A stretch of 64,000 nt of DNA from Oxytricha trifallax (GCA_000711775.1 ARYC01002555.1:1-64000), one strand, 5' to 3'; positions 24,153-35,371 are shown, counted from the stretch's first letter. Made by a program: numbers and translations. The notes: generated from the sequence alone by a model not told the origin.

Positions 24153-25690
24153 AAATTATCATTATATAGATATAGTCAAAAATTCAAATAATCATTTTTA
24201 GCATTATTATAATTTATTTGTATTGATATGAAGGATTCTTATATGAGTAAAATTGAAGAAAAAAAAAATAATGATTAAATTCTTGATTATAATTTGTCAA
24301 GTCATTTTTTTCATTTCAAATTTAGCAACATTGCTGCAATCTTTAAAAAAATGAAGATTTCAATTGAAATTACTTGATCTTAGATAAATTCTTTATCTTT
24401 AACACAAATAGTGGTTTATTTACATTTAAGGTGTAGGTAGGCATAGCGTTTTAAGCACTGGTTATCATTGTCAAAGTGAATAGCAAGAATAAAGTACCAT
24501 CCGTGGAATTTTTAAACTTCATATGATATGCTATAGAAGTAAAAGAATAGCTACAAAATACTATCTGTGTTTTTTAACTTACATATTTCAGATCACACAT
24601 TGGACCTTCAGCTCTTATTTCTAAGATATTTAATTAAAAGGGTTTTGGGGTTTTGAATTAGAGATAATTATAAAAAAATTGTTTTAATCTATTTAAAATA
24701 AATAAAATTATTAATTTAAAAATATTTTTACTCCAAAAGCTGAAATATTTCATAGAAAATAATCTAATTATAATATCAAAATTGAAATTGAAATCAAATG
24801 TTTAAATTAATCTTTTTATGAATATGATAGATAAAAATGCATCAAATAACAAATACACAGAGAAATATTATAATTCTTAGTCTTAAAAATTTATAAAAAT
24901 ATATTGTAATTTATCCTATTTATAATAAATGCAAGTGATTCATTAACAATATTGTAGGACTTCATTTTGTTTTGGGAAAATGATTTATAAATTAAATTAT
25001 TTTAATATTTAAATCATGGTAGTTATCAAATCTAAAGTGACTCAAAATTCTAATATAAATTGATTATACGATAGATCTAGCAAATTTAGCTTGACTTTAC
25101 TGATGACAATATTCCTAAATCATCCTAGGAAGTCAGATATTTTAATTTCGAGCGAACTCCCAAAAAATTGTAAAATTGCTTATAATTAAAAAATTTAAGA
25201 AAAATTATTGATTGATTTTTCTCGCTTAGGAGAAGAGATAAATTCATTATAATAAACATCATTTTTTAATGCGCTATCCAGAGAGTATAAGATTGATAGG
25301 GTTTGGAGAAATAAAAAAAATTAAATTAATATGACTATAGACAATAATTAATTAAAAAATTATAATTTTAATTAATTTCCTAAATCAATAATATTTTTAC
25401 AATAATATATGTTTATTTTACCTATGGTCTAATAATACATATATTAAAATAGGTAATACTATAAGAAATAAATTGAATGTTCTTTTTCATTAAGTGCGTA
25501 TGCATAAATTAATACAATTAAAATCTTTCTTTAAGGATTCATGATTTTTAAATATTATAATTTACATTAGTAAAATTAATAAGGATCCATATCTAATATG
25601 AGGACTATTGCTAACAGTAAAATAAAAAGATAAATTATTTTATATTTATATTCATTTAAACTATTATTCATGAATATTTAAATTAAAGTA
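24153..25690. other. Intergenic region with a solitary TBE-type end
   Basis: AT-rich, no gene supported. At 24636-24655 lies GGGTTTTGGGGTTTTG followed by AAT, i.e. a TBE-like right end without an element. The 20 bases before it (TTATTTCTAAGATATTTAAT) recur with small changes at about 31745-31764, before a decayed G3-T4 end. This suggests a duplicated segment that carries an old TBE remnant. Confidence 0.6.
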
Positions 25691-26752
25691 ATGGAAATTC
25701 TAATGATTAATATTTATTAACTCTATTTATATTTATGTTCCTAAAATTACTCATAATCCCCCAATATTGTCAACCCAGCTGTGTTAGTTTCATTACTTTC
25801 CACAGCTTTTGTGAATACTTAAGAAACTAATCAAGCAGACCCTGCCTACAGAAAATTCAAAATAATTTTAAATTATAATTAAAAAGGAATTTAATGCTTT
25901 AGATTTATATTGATATCGGTTAGTTTAATGATTATATAATATAATTTATATTCAACATGCCCTATAACTACGAGAGTGAAGCAGAAGTATTCTATTTAAG
26001 AGAGAAGAAGCTTGGCTATGATTGGTAAAGCTATCTTGTACCAACTGGCAATTTATGTATTGCATATAATTAATAAATTTCACAGCCTTTAAGGTGAGCA
26101 GTGATTTTGATGCTAACCTAGGAACTTTTATGACCGGGAATCAAAACTCTAAGACTGTTTACTAAGAGGTTTTGTAAGACTTCGCTGATGAATAGGACAC
26201 TGTTTAATATTATTAAACACTTAACTCTAAAATTTTCGCTTCATTATCATATTTTTAGGGTATAATATTTCAGCTAAAAAAATTATTGTAGTTTTCGAAG
26301 CTTCATCTAATAGTTGCAAACAAAACCCAAGGCCTTCAGAAGAGAAAGCCAAATCTGTGAGAGAGATTATAGATGAACTAAACGACCCATTCAACAATAA
26401 GAACCTGACCTACCTCGGATTAGATCAAACAAATTGGAACACCACTGATACTGGACTCTACCACATTTTTGGAGAAACGGATGGTTTCAAGATCTCTAAT
26501 TAGGTATCTATATAATTTCTTATAAATATTATTGAATTTACTTGAAATCATATAAATAAATTGGTATTTTACTCTGCGAAAACAGGCCTCCTTAGATACA
26601 CAAATTTGTACTTTGACTAGGAACACAGCTTTGTCATTGACAATAAAAACAGTATCAAGGAAACAAAATTTACAGAAGCAGATTTTGAAATCAAGCAATC
26701 ACAAAATGAAATAAGTTGCAATAATTTTTATATATTCGTATTATTAACCTGA
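25691..26752 (+). CDS. Secreted family paralogue 3 (K-type)
   Basis: ATG 25691; removing an IES at pointer AATATT gives a signal peptide reading MEILMINIVNPAVLVSLL, then STAFVNTQE. Further pointers (ATTCAA, AATTT) join RKF to NMPYNYESEAEVF and TGNF to TAFKVSSDFDANL in frame. The later blocks read ASSNSCKQNPRPSEEKA, LNDPFNNKNLTYLGL, NWNTTDTGLYHIFG, TGLLRYTNLYFDQE and EADFEIKQS; the frame ends at TGA 26750-26752. It shares the NDPFN, YxGL, W, YHxF, TGLxRY and DF signatures with all other members. Secreted, function unknown. Confidence 0.72.
25715..25768. other. IES in paralogue 3 signal peptide (pointer AATATT)
   Basis: AATATT at 25709-25714 and 25763-25768; 54 bp removed. The join yields a single hydrophobic signal peptide from the ATG at 25691. 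Confidence 0.6.
25861..25955. other. IES in paralogue 3 (pointer ATTCAA)
   Basis: ATTCAA at 25855-25860 and 25950-25955; 95 bp removed gives RKFNMPYNYES in frame. Paralogues 5, 6 and 7 have an IES at the same codon with pointers AAATTCA, AAAATTC and GAAATT. Confidence 0.82.
26055..26080. other. Very short IES in paralogue 3 (pointer AATTT)
   Basis: AATTT at 26050-26054 and 26076-26080; only 26 bp are removed, giving TGNFTAFKVSSDFD. The spacer contains a stop-free but non-matching frame and no GT-AG ends. Confidence 0.65.
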
Positions 26753-27244
26753 ATTTTGATTTATATAAATATATTTGTTCAATAGATTATTTTTGTTATG
26801 TTTTTAATGTGAAGGCAAATTCATAGATCAATCAGCTAAAATACAAATTTATAATTGAAAAAAACTACAACAGATTTCATATAATTTCCATTTAATCAGA
26901 TTTCTTAAAATCTCCATTTGATAGGCTATATATTAAAAGCTTAATATAAAACAGATTTCCTTAATAATAACTTGAATTTAGAGTTTATGATTAATTTTAC
27001 AAATTAGTTTAAATCTCTGCAAATTTTATAAGAAATTTGATGTACAAAATTATAAAAGGTTTAATAGTAATTACGTTTAAAAATTTCAGATTAAAAAGTG
27101 AAATTACAAATGTACAGTATTTGGCCAAGAGAATGTACAATTTTTACATTCAAATCCGAAAAACCCTTCAGTAGTTTGATTGAGTTTTTGAATGATATAA
27201 GTGACAAATTAAGCATACTTTATTTGAGTTTTAATAGGGTTTAA
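26753..27244. other. AT-rich spacer before the TBE remnant
   Basis: No gene of its own. The part nearest 27245 may belong to the decayed reversed TBE, but no terminal C4A4 repeat was found here. Confidence 0.4.
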
Positions 27245-27573
27245 TGTTTAAATATTAGTAATTTAAGTGAGTATAACAAGCGAGTTTTTAAAATATTTCT
27301 CACAAATATAAGCTTAGATTCATGTGGCAGTTCTCTGAAATTTATCTTTTGAAGATGCTGTTTGATTTTTTCTATTGTTGCTTTATTTTCCCTGCTTGGT
27401 TTGATGATAGTTTAATATGATAGCTCTCTTAGACCTCCATTTATTTTATAATTTTCGATGTGTTTCTTGATTCTTTACTTAGAATTTCTCTCACTCTTGC
27501 AGGAAAAGTAACCGTTTCTTGGCATATCACTCTCTATTATTATTACTGCTAGAGCCCATATATCCCATGCAGT
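27245..27573 (-). pseudogene. Reversed remnant of a TBE kinase ORF
   Basis: Read on the minus strand from the TBE-C junction, this gives WDIWALAVIIIESDMPRNGY and further on FRELPHESKLIFV, matching the C-terminal part of the TBE kinase ORF. Its upstream part is absent. TBE-C is inserted at its edge, so this is an older, truncated TBE in opposite orientation. Confidence 0.8.
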
Positions 27574-27675
27574 CAAAACCCCAAAACCCCTTAGTGAAGT
27601 TTATAAGTGCTTTGATTAGTAGGGTAAAGTTGGGGTTTTATTAGGGTTAGTAGAGAAATTAGGCCAGTTTGCATA

Positions 27676-28715
27676 ATGAGAAATAGAAATTAGCGATTTT
27701 TTGGGTCTATTTATGATGAGAAATATTTGGATTTACTGCATAAGTTAAGGTATGGTGCGAGTATTAATATAGTCTAACAAAACCAGTGATGAATTATTGT
27801 GCAATTGCAAAGCTATTGTGTAAGAGTGCTTCAACTGTAAGGTATCACTGCTTGCTAGCTGTTTCGCATTTCAATTCTGGTTCTTGATAACATCCTGCAA
27901 GAAGATAAAAGTTCTCTCAGCAGCATATTGACTATCTCTGCGATTCTAAGACTCTTAAGTATTGGGCACACTTCCCACTTGACTAGCGAGCTGTGATGTT
28001 TCATCGAAAGTTTCCTGACATGCGCATCTTTCCATAATTTATCGCAAATATTTATAGAAGGAATGATATTACTTTCAAGACTGTCAACAGAGTCAAGAGA
28101 GTTATTGATTTTACAGTACCATTTAATAGTAATAATTTAAACTATATATATATATATATGATTAAATGCAGAGGGCTATAGATAATAACATCAAGTACAT
28201 ACACGCTTATGAAGGAGTGTTTACATTCAACACCTTTATTAATAAGTCTTTGTACAAGATATAGAAGTGTATGACTAAAAGGTAAAGGTTGTCACTCATG
28301 CAATTTTAGCTGGTATTAGTGAAGATTAAGTCTTTGAAACTTATGTTATTCACCCTCGCTCTACTAAGATAGAGAGCAGTATATAGAGTTCTTACATAAA
28401 CTAAGAGATAAATAAAACGATCAAGAGATCATCCTGTTTGTTGATCTCCTATCAGTTCATAAGACAAAGGATTATAAGAAAGCTTATGAAGAGTTAAACA
28501 TAACTTCTGTGTATAACGTTCCTTACAGTCCACAATTTAATGGAATCGAATTCTATTGGAGTTAGATTAAGACTCATTACAAGAAGTTACTGCTGTATCA
28601 CCTTATGCATGATCTACCAATCGATACAGTAGATCTCATACAGAGTAGTTGCAAGAGAGTAAGCATAGATAAGACAACAGCTTGTGCAAGAAAAGGAAGA
28701 ATGAATGTTTATTGA
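27676..28715 (+). pseudogene. TBE-C transposase, disrupted
   Basis: ATG 27676 (MRNRNQRFFGSIYDEKYLDL) to TGA 28713-28715. Motifs shared with TBE-B: STVRYHCLLAV, YLCDSKTLKYWAHFPLDQ, VYDQKVKVVTHAILAGISED, FVDLLSVHKTK and VPYSPQFNGIEFYW. TGA codons follow QQNQ (about 27789) and SGS (about 27890), and a 2-base insertion lies near 28375 compared with TBE-B. An expanded TA run (about 28144-28160) falls inside the ORF but keeps the frame (YIYIYDQ). The copy looks inactive. Confidence 0.75.
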
Positions 28716-28745
28716 TAAGTGTTAGACTTAAATGAATGAATTATT

Positions 28746-29511
28746 TCAAATATCAAACGAACTCTTAAATGGATTCGGCTTCTCTCTCTTTTCTTCCTCT
28801 GGATCTTAAGAAGGACTCATGTTTCTTCTCTTTTTACCAGCACCAGCATCTATGTTCATTTCAACAGGCCTTTAAACTTCATTATAAAGCCTCTTGCTAA
28901 CTTAATGAATGGTTTGAGACTTTCTCTCTCTGTGAACCTTTGCATTCTCTTTCATTAGAAAGATACCAGTACTCCAGGTTTCCCTAAAAAGTTATAAATC
29001 AAAGCTTACTAGAGAGATAAGCATACTTCTTAACCTCTGCTAGCCAGGTCTCGCTTATTAGTATTCCTTGCTTCTTTTAATCTTCAGGAGAAATAGAGTA
29101 GCGTTTCTTATGAGCTTCTTCTATAATTTCTCTCAAATAATCCTCATTTATTGTACCAAGAACACCAAAGAAGAAGTTTCTTTCAGATAACTTAATTGAG
29201 AGTTACTTCTTGCTAGGAAGGTAAATAACCACTTCCTCATCTTTCATTGCATCCTTGTAGAGATTTGTGACTGAAATCTCTGGGTAATTTGGTATTTTTA
29301 TCAATTTAATTTAATTGTTTTTGAAGGCTTTCTTCTCATCACAGAGTTAAGCCTTTAAGAATAAAACTTTTAGCTGGAGGGAATAATCCCACTATAGTAT
29401 ATGAATAAGTATAAGTTTTATGCTTACTATGTTGAGTGAGGTATTGCTTCTAAATCTTAAGATCATTTTTTAATCTTCAACACTCTTCATTGCAGTACTT
29501 ATAGATTCCAT
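28746..29511 (-). pseudogene. TBE-C 22-kDa-type ORF, probably disrupted
   Basis: ATG 29511 (MESISTAMKSVED) to TGA 28746-28748, with the tail AGAGKKRRNMSPSQDPEEEK like that of TBE-B. The central block NFFFGVLGTINEDYLREII is continuous here, whereas TBE-B is broken at this point. The frame is lost in places (around 29350-29470) where the TBE-B counterpart reads QGHEFIVTDLDYVVGLLLP. Function unassigned. Confidence 0.65.
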
Positions 29512-30062
29512 CCTTGTTCCTTTTCTACTTATTGAATTTCAAAATTTAATATATAGAATTCTTCATCTTACTGTTTAAATCTTATTATTAAATATAGGCA
29601 TCTTATAAGAGGCCAACCTGGTAAAGATACGTGGAGAAAGTTCGCAGAAGCTGTGACAAACTTCAGAGATGGAGCTCCATTTTAATCAATTTAGTACCAT
29701 TAAATTAGTACTAAATTTGTTTAAATTTAATTAGTACTGTTACTAAATCTGTTTAATTTTAATTACTACATAATTTTAAACTAATAATTTTTAAATTGAA
29801 AAGTTCCAAAATCGTTCATAACCTAATTAGTATCAGTGCCATTCTAAATTTTTCTGAGTTGGTACCAAATTAAAAATATTAAGCATGAATTAGAAAATTT
29901 ATAGCTATAAACTAAGTATAAAAATGATCTCTAATACCTGAAAATCAACCATAATTAAAGCATTATAATAAATATTTTAATTAGAATTTAAATACTAACT
30001 TGAATCGGAAATCAGCTTCTCTAGGTGCTGAATAATCATAACTAAACTTTGGTTCCACCAAA

Positions 30063-31422
30063 ATGCCTGAAATTATTAATGTTGAGAGAGAGGTTGAGCT
30101 AAGATCCCTTGAGTTTGAAGCAGAGGTCTTTTAAAATTGAAGTTTAAATAAGAAAGAGAGTGCAGAGATGGGGTCTAAACACTAACTGAAGATGTTGAAG
30201 ATGCAAAAGAACAGCTACTAGTGGAAAAGATTAAAACATACTAATGCTAAGACTGCTAAAATTATTTTGCAACCGAATAAAGCTTGAAGCAACACCTCAA
30301 AGAGATAAACTCTGGCAAAGCTAAGATCTATTTCAAGCATGATAAAGTTTATGGAAAATACTAATGAACAGCGTGCATAAAGTCTTATACTCACTCTGCA
30401 AAAGTAAAGAAGCATATGCAGAAGAATAATTTGAGTGAGTTTTTAATAAAGGATGAGGAAACCTAAGAACTAGTTCTCCAGCAAAAAGAAAATCTAATAC
30501 TCTTGAGTCAAAAAGAGATCATTAGAAGAGATAGAGACGATTTGAATCAATGAACTTATCTGCAGACAATACTGTTTTATCATGCTTGAAAGCGATAAAT
30601 ATTCCTGCATTAAATGCAATTAATCTTAGTATTAGTATCGAAAATTACATACATATAAGTCTGCTTAACAAGGCAAAGCTAATAGTAGTCGATTAGTATA
30701 CAAACAAGGTATACCCTTTCAGCTATCTTATTAAGAATGAATAGTATTAAAATGAGTTTGCTAACAAATACATGATTCTTAGAGAGGCTTAAAGAAGAAA
30801 CTGCAAGAATAAGATTAAGTTAGAAGGTGTCATATTAAGCTGTGATTTTATAGCACTAAGACTCATAAAATATATAATGACTGTAAAAGATTATCTATAT
30901 CAAAATAGATACCCTGATGACTTAAATGATATTCTATAAAATATGATTAAGGGTGTCAAGGAGTTGCATTAACTTTGTTATTTTCATAGATATTTGAAGC
31001 CTGAAAATGTTATGCTGAACCTCTGCCCTTTAGAAGTTGTAGTAATCGATTTCAATATAGCCTTAAGATAAGAGATAGTGACTTTGGCAAAAGTTCTTGG
31101 CACTACTGGATACTTTCCTATTATAGAGAAATGGACTAATGGCTCAGTTCAGAAGGACGTATGGGCAATTGCTGCTATTATATTAGAGAGCGATATGTAA
31201 AGTATGTCATACTTTGGAACAAATCACGAGAAATAATCAATAAGTTTGGCTGCTAAACATATAAAATAAGAAGAAATCTGAGATAAAATAAAGAAGATAG
31301 TTGAGATGGTCATAGTAAAAGCTCCAGCATATCCAAGATAATCATTAGATAACATTCTATAACAAGTAAAGATAGCGAGATTCAAGAGGTATCACAAAGA
31401 CAAGCAGATAAAATTTGTTTGA
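30063..31422 (+). pseudogene. TBE-C zinc-finger/kinase ORF, disrupted
   Basis: ATG 30063 (MPEIINVEREVELRSLEFEA) to TGA 31420-31422. A degenerate finger region precedes kinase-like motifs: FHRYLKPENVMLN (HRD changed to HRY), VIDFNIALR and KDVWAIAAIILESDM. The end, APAYPRQSLDN then RYHKDKQIKFV, matches TBE-A. Interrupting TGA codons occur near 30149 and about 30550. As in TBE-B, the DFG glycine position is asparagine. Confidence 0.72.
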
Positions 31423-31548
31423 GATAAGCCCACAAATAATCATTAAATTCATATAAAACCTGCATTTTGTCTACTAACCCCAATAAGACCCCAACTATAC
31501 CCTACAAATCAAAGCACTTATAAACCTCATTAAGGGGTTTTGGGGTTT

Positions 31549-32091
31549 AGATTTCCTTATCTTTTATGATGGTAACTAATGTATGATATTTCCCCTAAAC
31601 ATTAATTAATTTAAAAAATAATTTTATTTTATTTTTTTCATAAAAATTCTTTAAACTATATATGTAAATTTTACTTGACAGGGAACTTTCCCCCCGTGTT
31701 TTTAATTAACTAATATAGACTTCAAAATAATACTATTCAACTTTTATTTCTAAGATTTTTAATTTAGAGGGCTTTGGGTTTTAAAATAGAAATAATTCTA
31801 TTTAATAAAATATTATTACATTTCTTTTTTATAAATTAAATATTAGACAAGGAAAATTGTAAAAAATTTTATTGTTAACAAATTTTTTGGAGATTATTTT
31901 TAATAAGGAATATATAATAAAGTATGATTTTTATACTATAATTATTATCTTTTTAAAATAGATAGATAAAATTATAATAAAATTAAAATATCCAAATAAT
32001 TATAATATTATCCTATAGAATCATGTTTTATATTTATAAATATTTGAATATATCCTATACTTAAACTGAATTTATAATTATTTTTAATTAA
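31549..32091. other. Intergenic spacer with decayed G3T4 end
   Basis: AT-rich. A GAGGGCTTTGGGTTTT string near 31767-31782 sits in the same local context as the solitary TBE-type end at 24636-24655. No gene. Confidence 0.5.
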
Positions 32092-33908
32092 ATGAAAAGA
32101 TTTTCTACTGCAATTGTATTCTCGGTTCTAGCTACAACTGCTATTTTGACATAAGCTGAACTCATTGAAGATCAGAGCATCTCACCATAATTATATATTT
32201 TTTTAGAAGATGTTTATATAAATAAACCACAAGACTTCCAGTAGAGATTCCAGATTCCTTACAGTTATGAGTAAGGCCGAGACCTACCCTCCAACTCATG
32301 GTAAACAAGAAAACTCCTCTCTTAAAAAACTATTCTCTGCCCTTCCCCCTAAAATACCCCATTTCAATTCAAGTTTTAAATGTAGTTTCTAATTCGGTTT
32401 TAATCTTAATATCTCAACATCATAGACTTAATAATATAAGAATTTAATAGATTTTTCAGATTTTTTATAATGCCTTAAATGATATTATTTAAAATTTGGT
32501 AAGTTACAAAATCTTTTGTCATACTTTTGCAAACAAACTCTAATGAAAAAAAATTAAAAATAACTTTACTATTAAATTATAATAATAGAGTTTTATTTCT
32601 ATAAATTGTATTTTTTATCTTAATACACAAGTTTATTTTTTAAATTTAACCTATTAAATTAACTAAACTTGATATAATTCCACCAAAAATACAGCATTTA
32701 ATTTTTAATTTTCTTAATTTTATTTTTACAAAAATATAATACAACTCTTCTTTGAAATTATGTCAGATTGATTTATTAAAGATAATTTTTTTTTAATTTT
32801 ATATTATGTATGGTCCAATAATATTTCAAAGAAATCATATTCTAATTTTATATTAAGGTAAAATCTTCCAATTTATTTTTCATAATGGTTAGAGTAAAAA
32901 AGGTTGAAAAAAATTGAAAAACTAAGATGGAAATAAAAAATTTATAGTTTATGATATCGAGAAGTAAGAATGAAATGGATTTGAACCCTGCTAATAAGAA
33001 ATTTGATACGAAATGGGGTATTTTAGGGGGTAGGAAGGGTGTCTCTGCTGTAAAATAGTTATGAACAGGAATCCTCAATATACCAATTAATGCACAAAGG
33101 AGGTAGTAGATATGAACTTGAACCAACCTCTGGGTTTTCTTTCTCTAAAGTAAGCTCTGATCTTAACTTAGTAATTTCTGGACTTGGAATTGTCAATAAA
33201 TGTATTATTAAAAATAATAAAAAAAAACATAATTAAAGAGTATTAGTATAAACTATAATTAATCAACCAGGATGGTACTAAACACTTCAATGAACTTTCA
33301 GTGAGCTAATATGATATTGGTTCAACACTAATAATAAATAAATTTATAATTTATTCATAAAATAGTAGAAATTAATTAATCTCTGGCATTCAATCTAATT
33401 ATACAATTTATTACTTGTCTACAAATCATCAAAGAGCTAGTGCAACTAGTACCCAATGTCAGAATATGAGAAAAATAGTTCAGTGAAGCAACTCATTGAT
33501 AGAATGAACGATCCCTATAATGACTCAGATCTTCACTACAAGGGTCTAAAAGCCGCTTTCTGGAGTAATGAGAATCATTTGTATCACGTCTTCGCAAAAA
33601 TGAGCAAATATGACAACTCAAAAACAGGTCAAGAAATCTTCTACACTTTATTAATAGCTTAAAATTTGTACATCATTATCTTGAATTAACCCCAAGTCAT
33701 TCATTTACTATATTAAATTTTTAGTATTAAATAATTTATATTATCCACTGTTGACACAGGGGTTATCAGATTCTCTGTTCTTTACCAAGGTGAGAATAGT
33801 GACTACTTATTTGACTTTGGCGAAAAATACACCCCTAGAGAATTTACCAAGGAAGACTTCACTATAAAAGAGTGTGAAAAAACAAAGTCTAGCTTCCTTA
33901 ACTATTGA
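32092..33908 (+). CDS. Secreted family paralogue 4 (H-type)
   Basis: ATG 32092 with signal peptide MKRFSTAIVFSVLATTAILT, nearly identical to paralogue 2. Pointer ACCA then AGTTATGA join SISP to QDFQQRFQIPYSYEQE and on to YQLMHKGGSRYELEPTSG, in frame. Later blocks: FSKVSSDLNLVISGLG, NQDGTKHFNELSVSQYDIG, CNQYPMSEYEK, RMNDPYNDSDLHYKGLKAAF, HLYHVFAKMSKYDNSKTGQE, GVIRFSVLYQGENSDYLFDF and EFTKEDFTIKECEKTKSSF, ending at TGA 33906-33908. It lacks the TBE of paralogue 2 but has its own 794-bp IES. Secreted, two conserved cysteines, function unknown. Confidence 0.78.
32188..32229. other. IES in paralogue 4 (pointer ACCA)
   Basis: ACCA at 32184-32187 and 32226-32229, 42 bp removed. Same pointer and codon as the 93-bp IES of paralogue 2. 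Confidence 0.8.
32271..33064. other. 794-bp IES private to paralogue 4 (pointer AGTTATGA)
   Basis: AGTTATGA at 32263-32270 and 33057-33064. Paralogue 2 is uninterrupted at this point (TACAGCTATGAATAGGAG). The IES carries a subterminal inverted repeat: CCCCCTAAAATACCCCATTT at about 32346-32365 against AAATGGGGTATTTTAGGGGG at about 33012-33031. It has no coding content that I trust. It looks like a transposon-derived insertion gained after the duplication. Confidence 0.85.
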
Positions 33909-34171
33909 AAATTATTATTTAATTGATATAGTCTAGATTCATTTAATCATTTATAAATATAAAATCATTTCATTATTTTTAAGAGTAATAAAATAAAATG
34001 GCATATTAAAAGTTAAATCAACTTACTCAAGAATTTTGATTATTTTCAAATCTAAGTATAATAATTGATTATTAAGTATTATGAGTATGTTATTAAGTAT
34101 GATTATTAATAAATCTTTTGTTAATTTTACAAATCATTTACAGTTTGAGCACTATAAATTAAAAAAAAATC

Positions 34172-34200
34172 TAAATAAAATAAAATAAAATAAAATAAAA
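34172..34200. repeat. AAAAT microsatellite
   Basis: About five head-to-tail AAAAT units in intergenic DNA. Confidence 0.85.
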
Positions 34201-34271
34201 GTCAAAATTTATATTTAAATTTCATTAAATACAGATTGATTATAGTTAATGGCCTTACATTTACTTAACAT

Positions 34272-34675
34272 TGTCGGAATAAATTTGAATTAAAAAATTA
34301 ATTTGAATTAAATTAAATTCAAATTAAATTATTTATTTGCAGTAAAGTTCGCCAATTTAAACGATCTTGGGCTCATCCGTTAGGGAATTTAATATTATCT
34401 AGACTTTTTAATTCTATTTAATCTCATTCATAGGGCGAAATAACTTGACTATAATTGAAAAATTCAAAATTCGATAAATTACTATAAACTCAAGTTGTCT
34501 CGCTCCAGGAATGTGATAAAATTGTCACGCCAATTTAAAAGTCTAACTAATTTTAAATTCCCTATCGAATGAGCCCAAGTTCGTTTAAATTGGCGAACTT
34601 TACTGCCAATAATTCAATTTAAATTAAGTTTAATTATAATTAATTTTTAAAATTCAAATTGTTTTCTACAATAAA
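34272..34675. mobile_element. Palindromic MITE, copy 1 (about 400 bp)
   Basis: Long imperfect terminal inverted repeats: the core GCCAATTTAAACGATCTTGG near 34350-34370 recurs inverted near 34590-34570. The repeats extend outwards through AT-rich DNA to TTGTCGGAA on the left and the inverted TTGTAGAAA on the right. No coding capacity. It shares core and ends with the copy at 37705-38120, which shows TA flanks, so a Tc1/mariner-mobilised MITE is a reasonable reading. Confidence 0.75.
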
Positions 34676-35149
34676 TAAAACATATTTCAAATGCTTATAA
34701 GTTAAAAAAAGCACTATATTTAATTTATTAACATAACAATCAAAACAAAAAAATTATAAATCATATTTTTATTTATTTTTACCTATGAAATAAATTAAAT
34801 CAATAAAATAAGTTTATTTAGATAAATATAGAAGCATTAATTTCATTTTATATATTATTTATATTTTAATATTTTAGATCTTACCTATAGTGTGATAATA
34901 CTTCTAATAAAAATAGATATTACAATACGAAAAACATTAATTAATTTTATATATATGTGATACCATATTATTATCAATTTACAATTTAAACTAAAATCTT
35001 TATGGATCCCAAACTTTTAAATATTATAATTTCCATTAATAAAATTAATAAGGATCCAAACCCAAAATGATAACTATAGCTAAATAATAAAATTAGGGTA
35101 ATTGCCTACTGCAGTGAGCCGCTAAAAACTTGTTTCTATAAATTTATTT

Positions 35150-35371
35150 TTGAATGTTCTAAAAATCATTAAACGTCAAAGTAACATGTCAAAACTTGTT
35201 AATAAGCTCATTAATGATGTTTACAAGCAGTCTGTAACAACACAAACCACAATAAATTTTCACAAAAACCTTATAAAATACAATAAATTTTTAATTAATA
35301 ATACTAATTTTCTTTCTCTTTTTATTATGGTTTTATTTATTATTTCACTAATTTATATTATAATATCATGA
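35150..35371 (+). CDS. Small membrane-anchored ORF in left arm of the palindrome
   Basis: A 73-residue ORF beginning MNVLKIIKRQSNMSKLVNKL, basic at the N-terminus, with a C-terminal hydrophobic helix (LFIMVLFIISLIYII). The mirrored copy in the other arm encodes the same sequence with few changes, mostly conservative. The design resembles a tail-anchored protein. Whether it is expressed is unknown; because both arms derive from one sequence, the conservation may only reflect a recent origin of the palindrome. Confidence 0.4.
   Translation: MNVLKIIKRQSNMSKLVNKLINDVYKQSVTTQTTINFHKNLIKYNKFLINNTNFLSLFIMVLFIISLIYIIIS

Larger units (their letters stand above)
27574..31548 (+). mobile_element. TBE transposon (TBE-C), about 3.98 kb
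   Basis: The left end is CAAAACCCCAAAACCCC at 27574-27590, preceded by AGT. The right end GGGGTTTTGGGGTTT finishes near 31548 and is followed by AGATT, so the last bases and the target duplication are slightly eroded. Gene order and orientation equal those of TBE-B, with clearly divergent sequence, so it belongs to a different subfamily or age class. It lies against a reversed kinase remnant of another TBE. Confidence 0.92.
33909..35094. other. Intergenic region holding a MITE
   Basis: No gene between paralogue 4 and the palindromic element at 35095. Contains the AAAAT microsatellite and MITE copy 1; the remainder is plain AT-rich DNA. Confidence 0.6.

Noticed and set aside
28130..28165. TA repeat in TBE-C as a stand-alone microsatellite feature
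   Set aside because: It falls inside the transposase ORF and keeps the frame; noted there only.
32848..33126. Minus-strand hydrophobic ORF of 92 residues
   Set aside because: Lies across the 794-bp IES and the following coding block of paralogue 4; antisense to conserved sequence and unlikely to be a gene.
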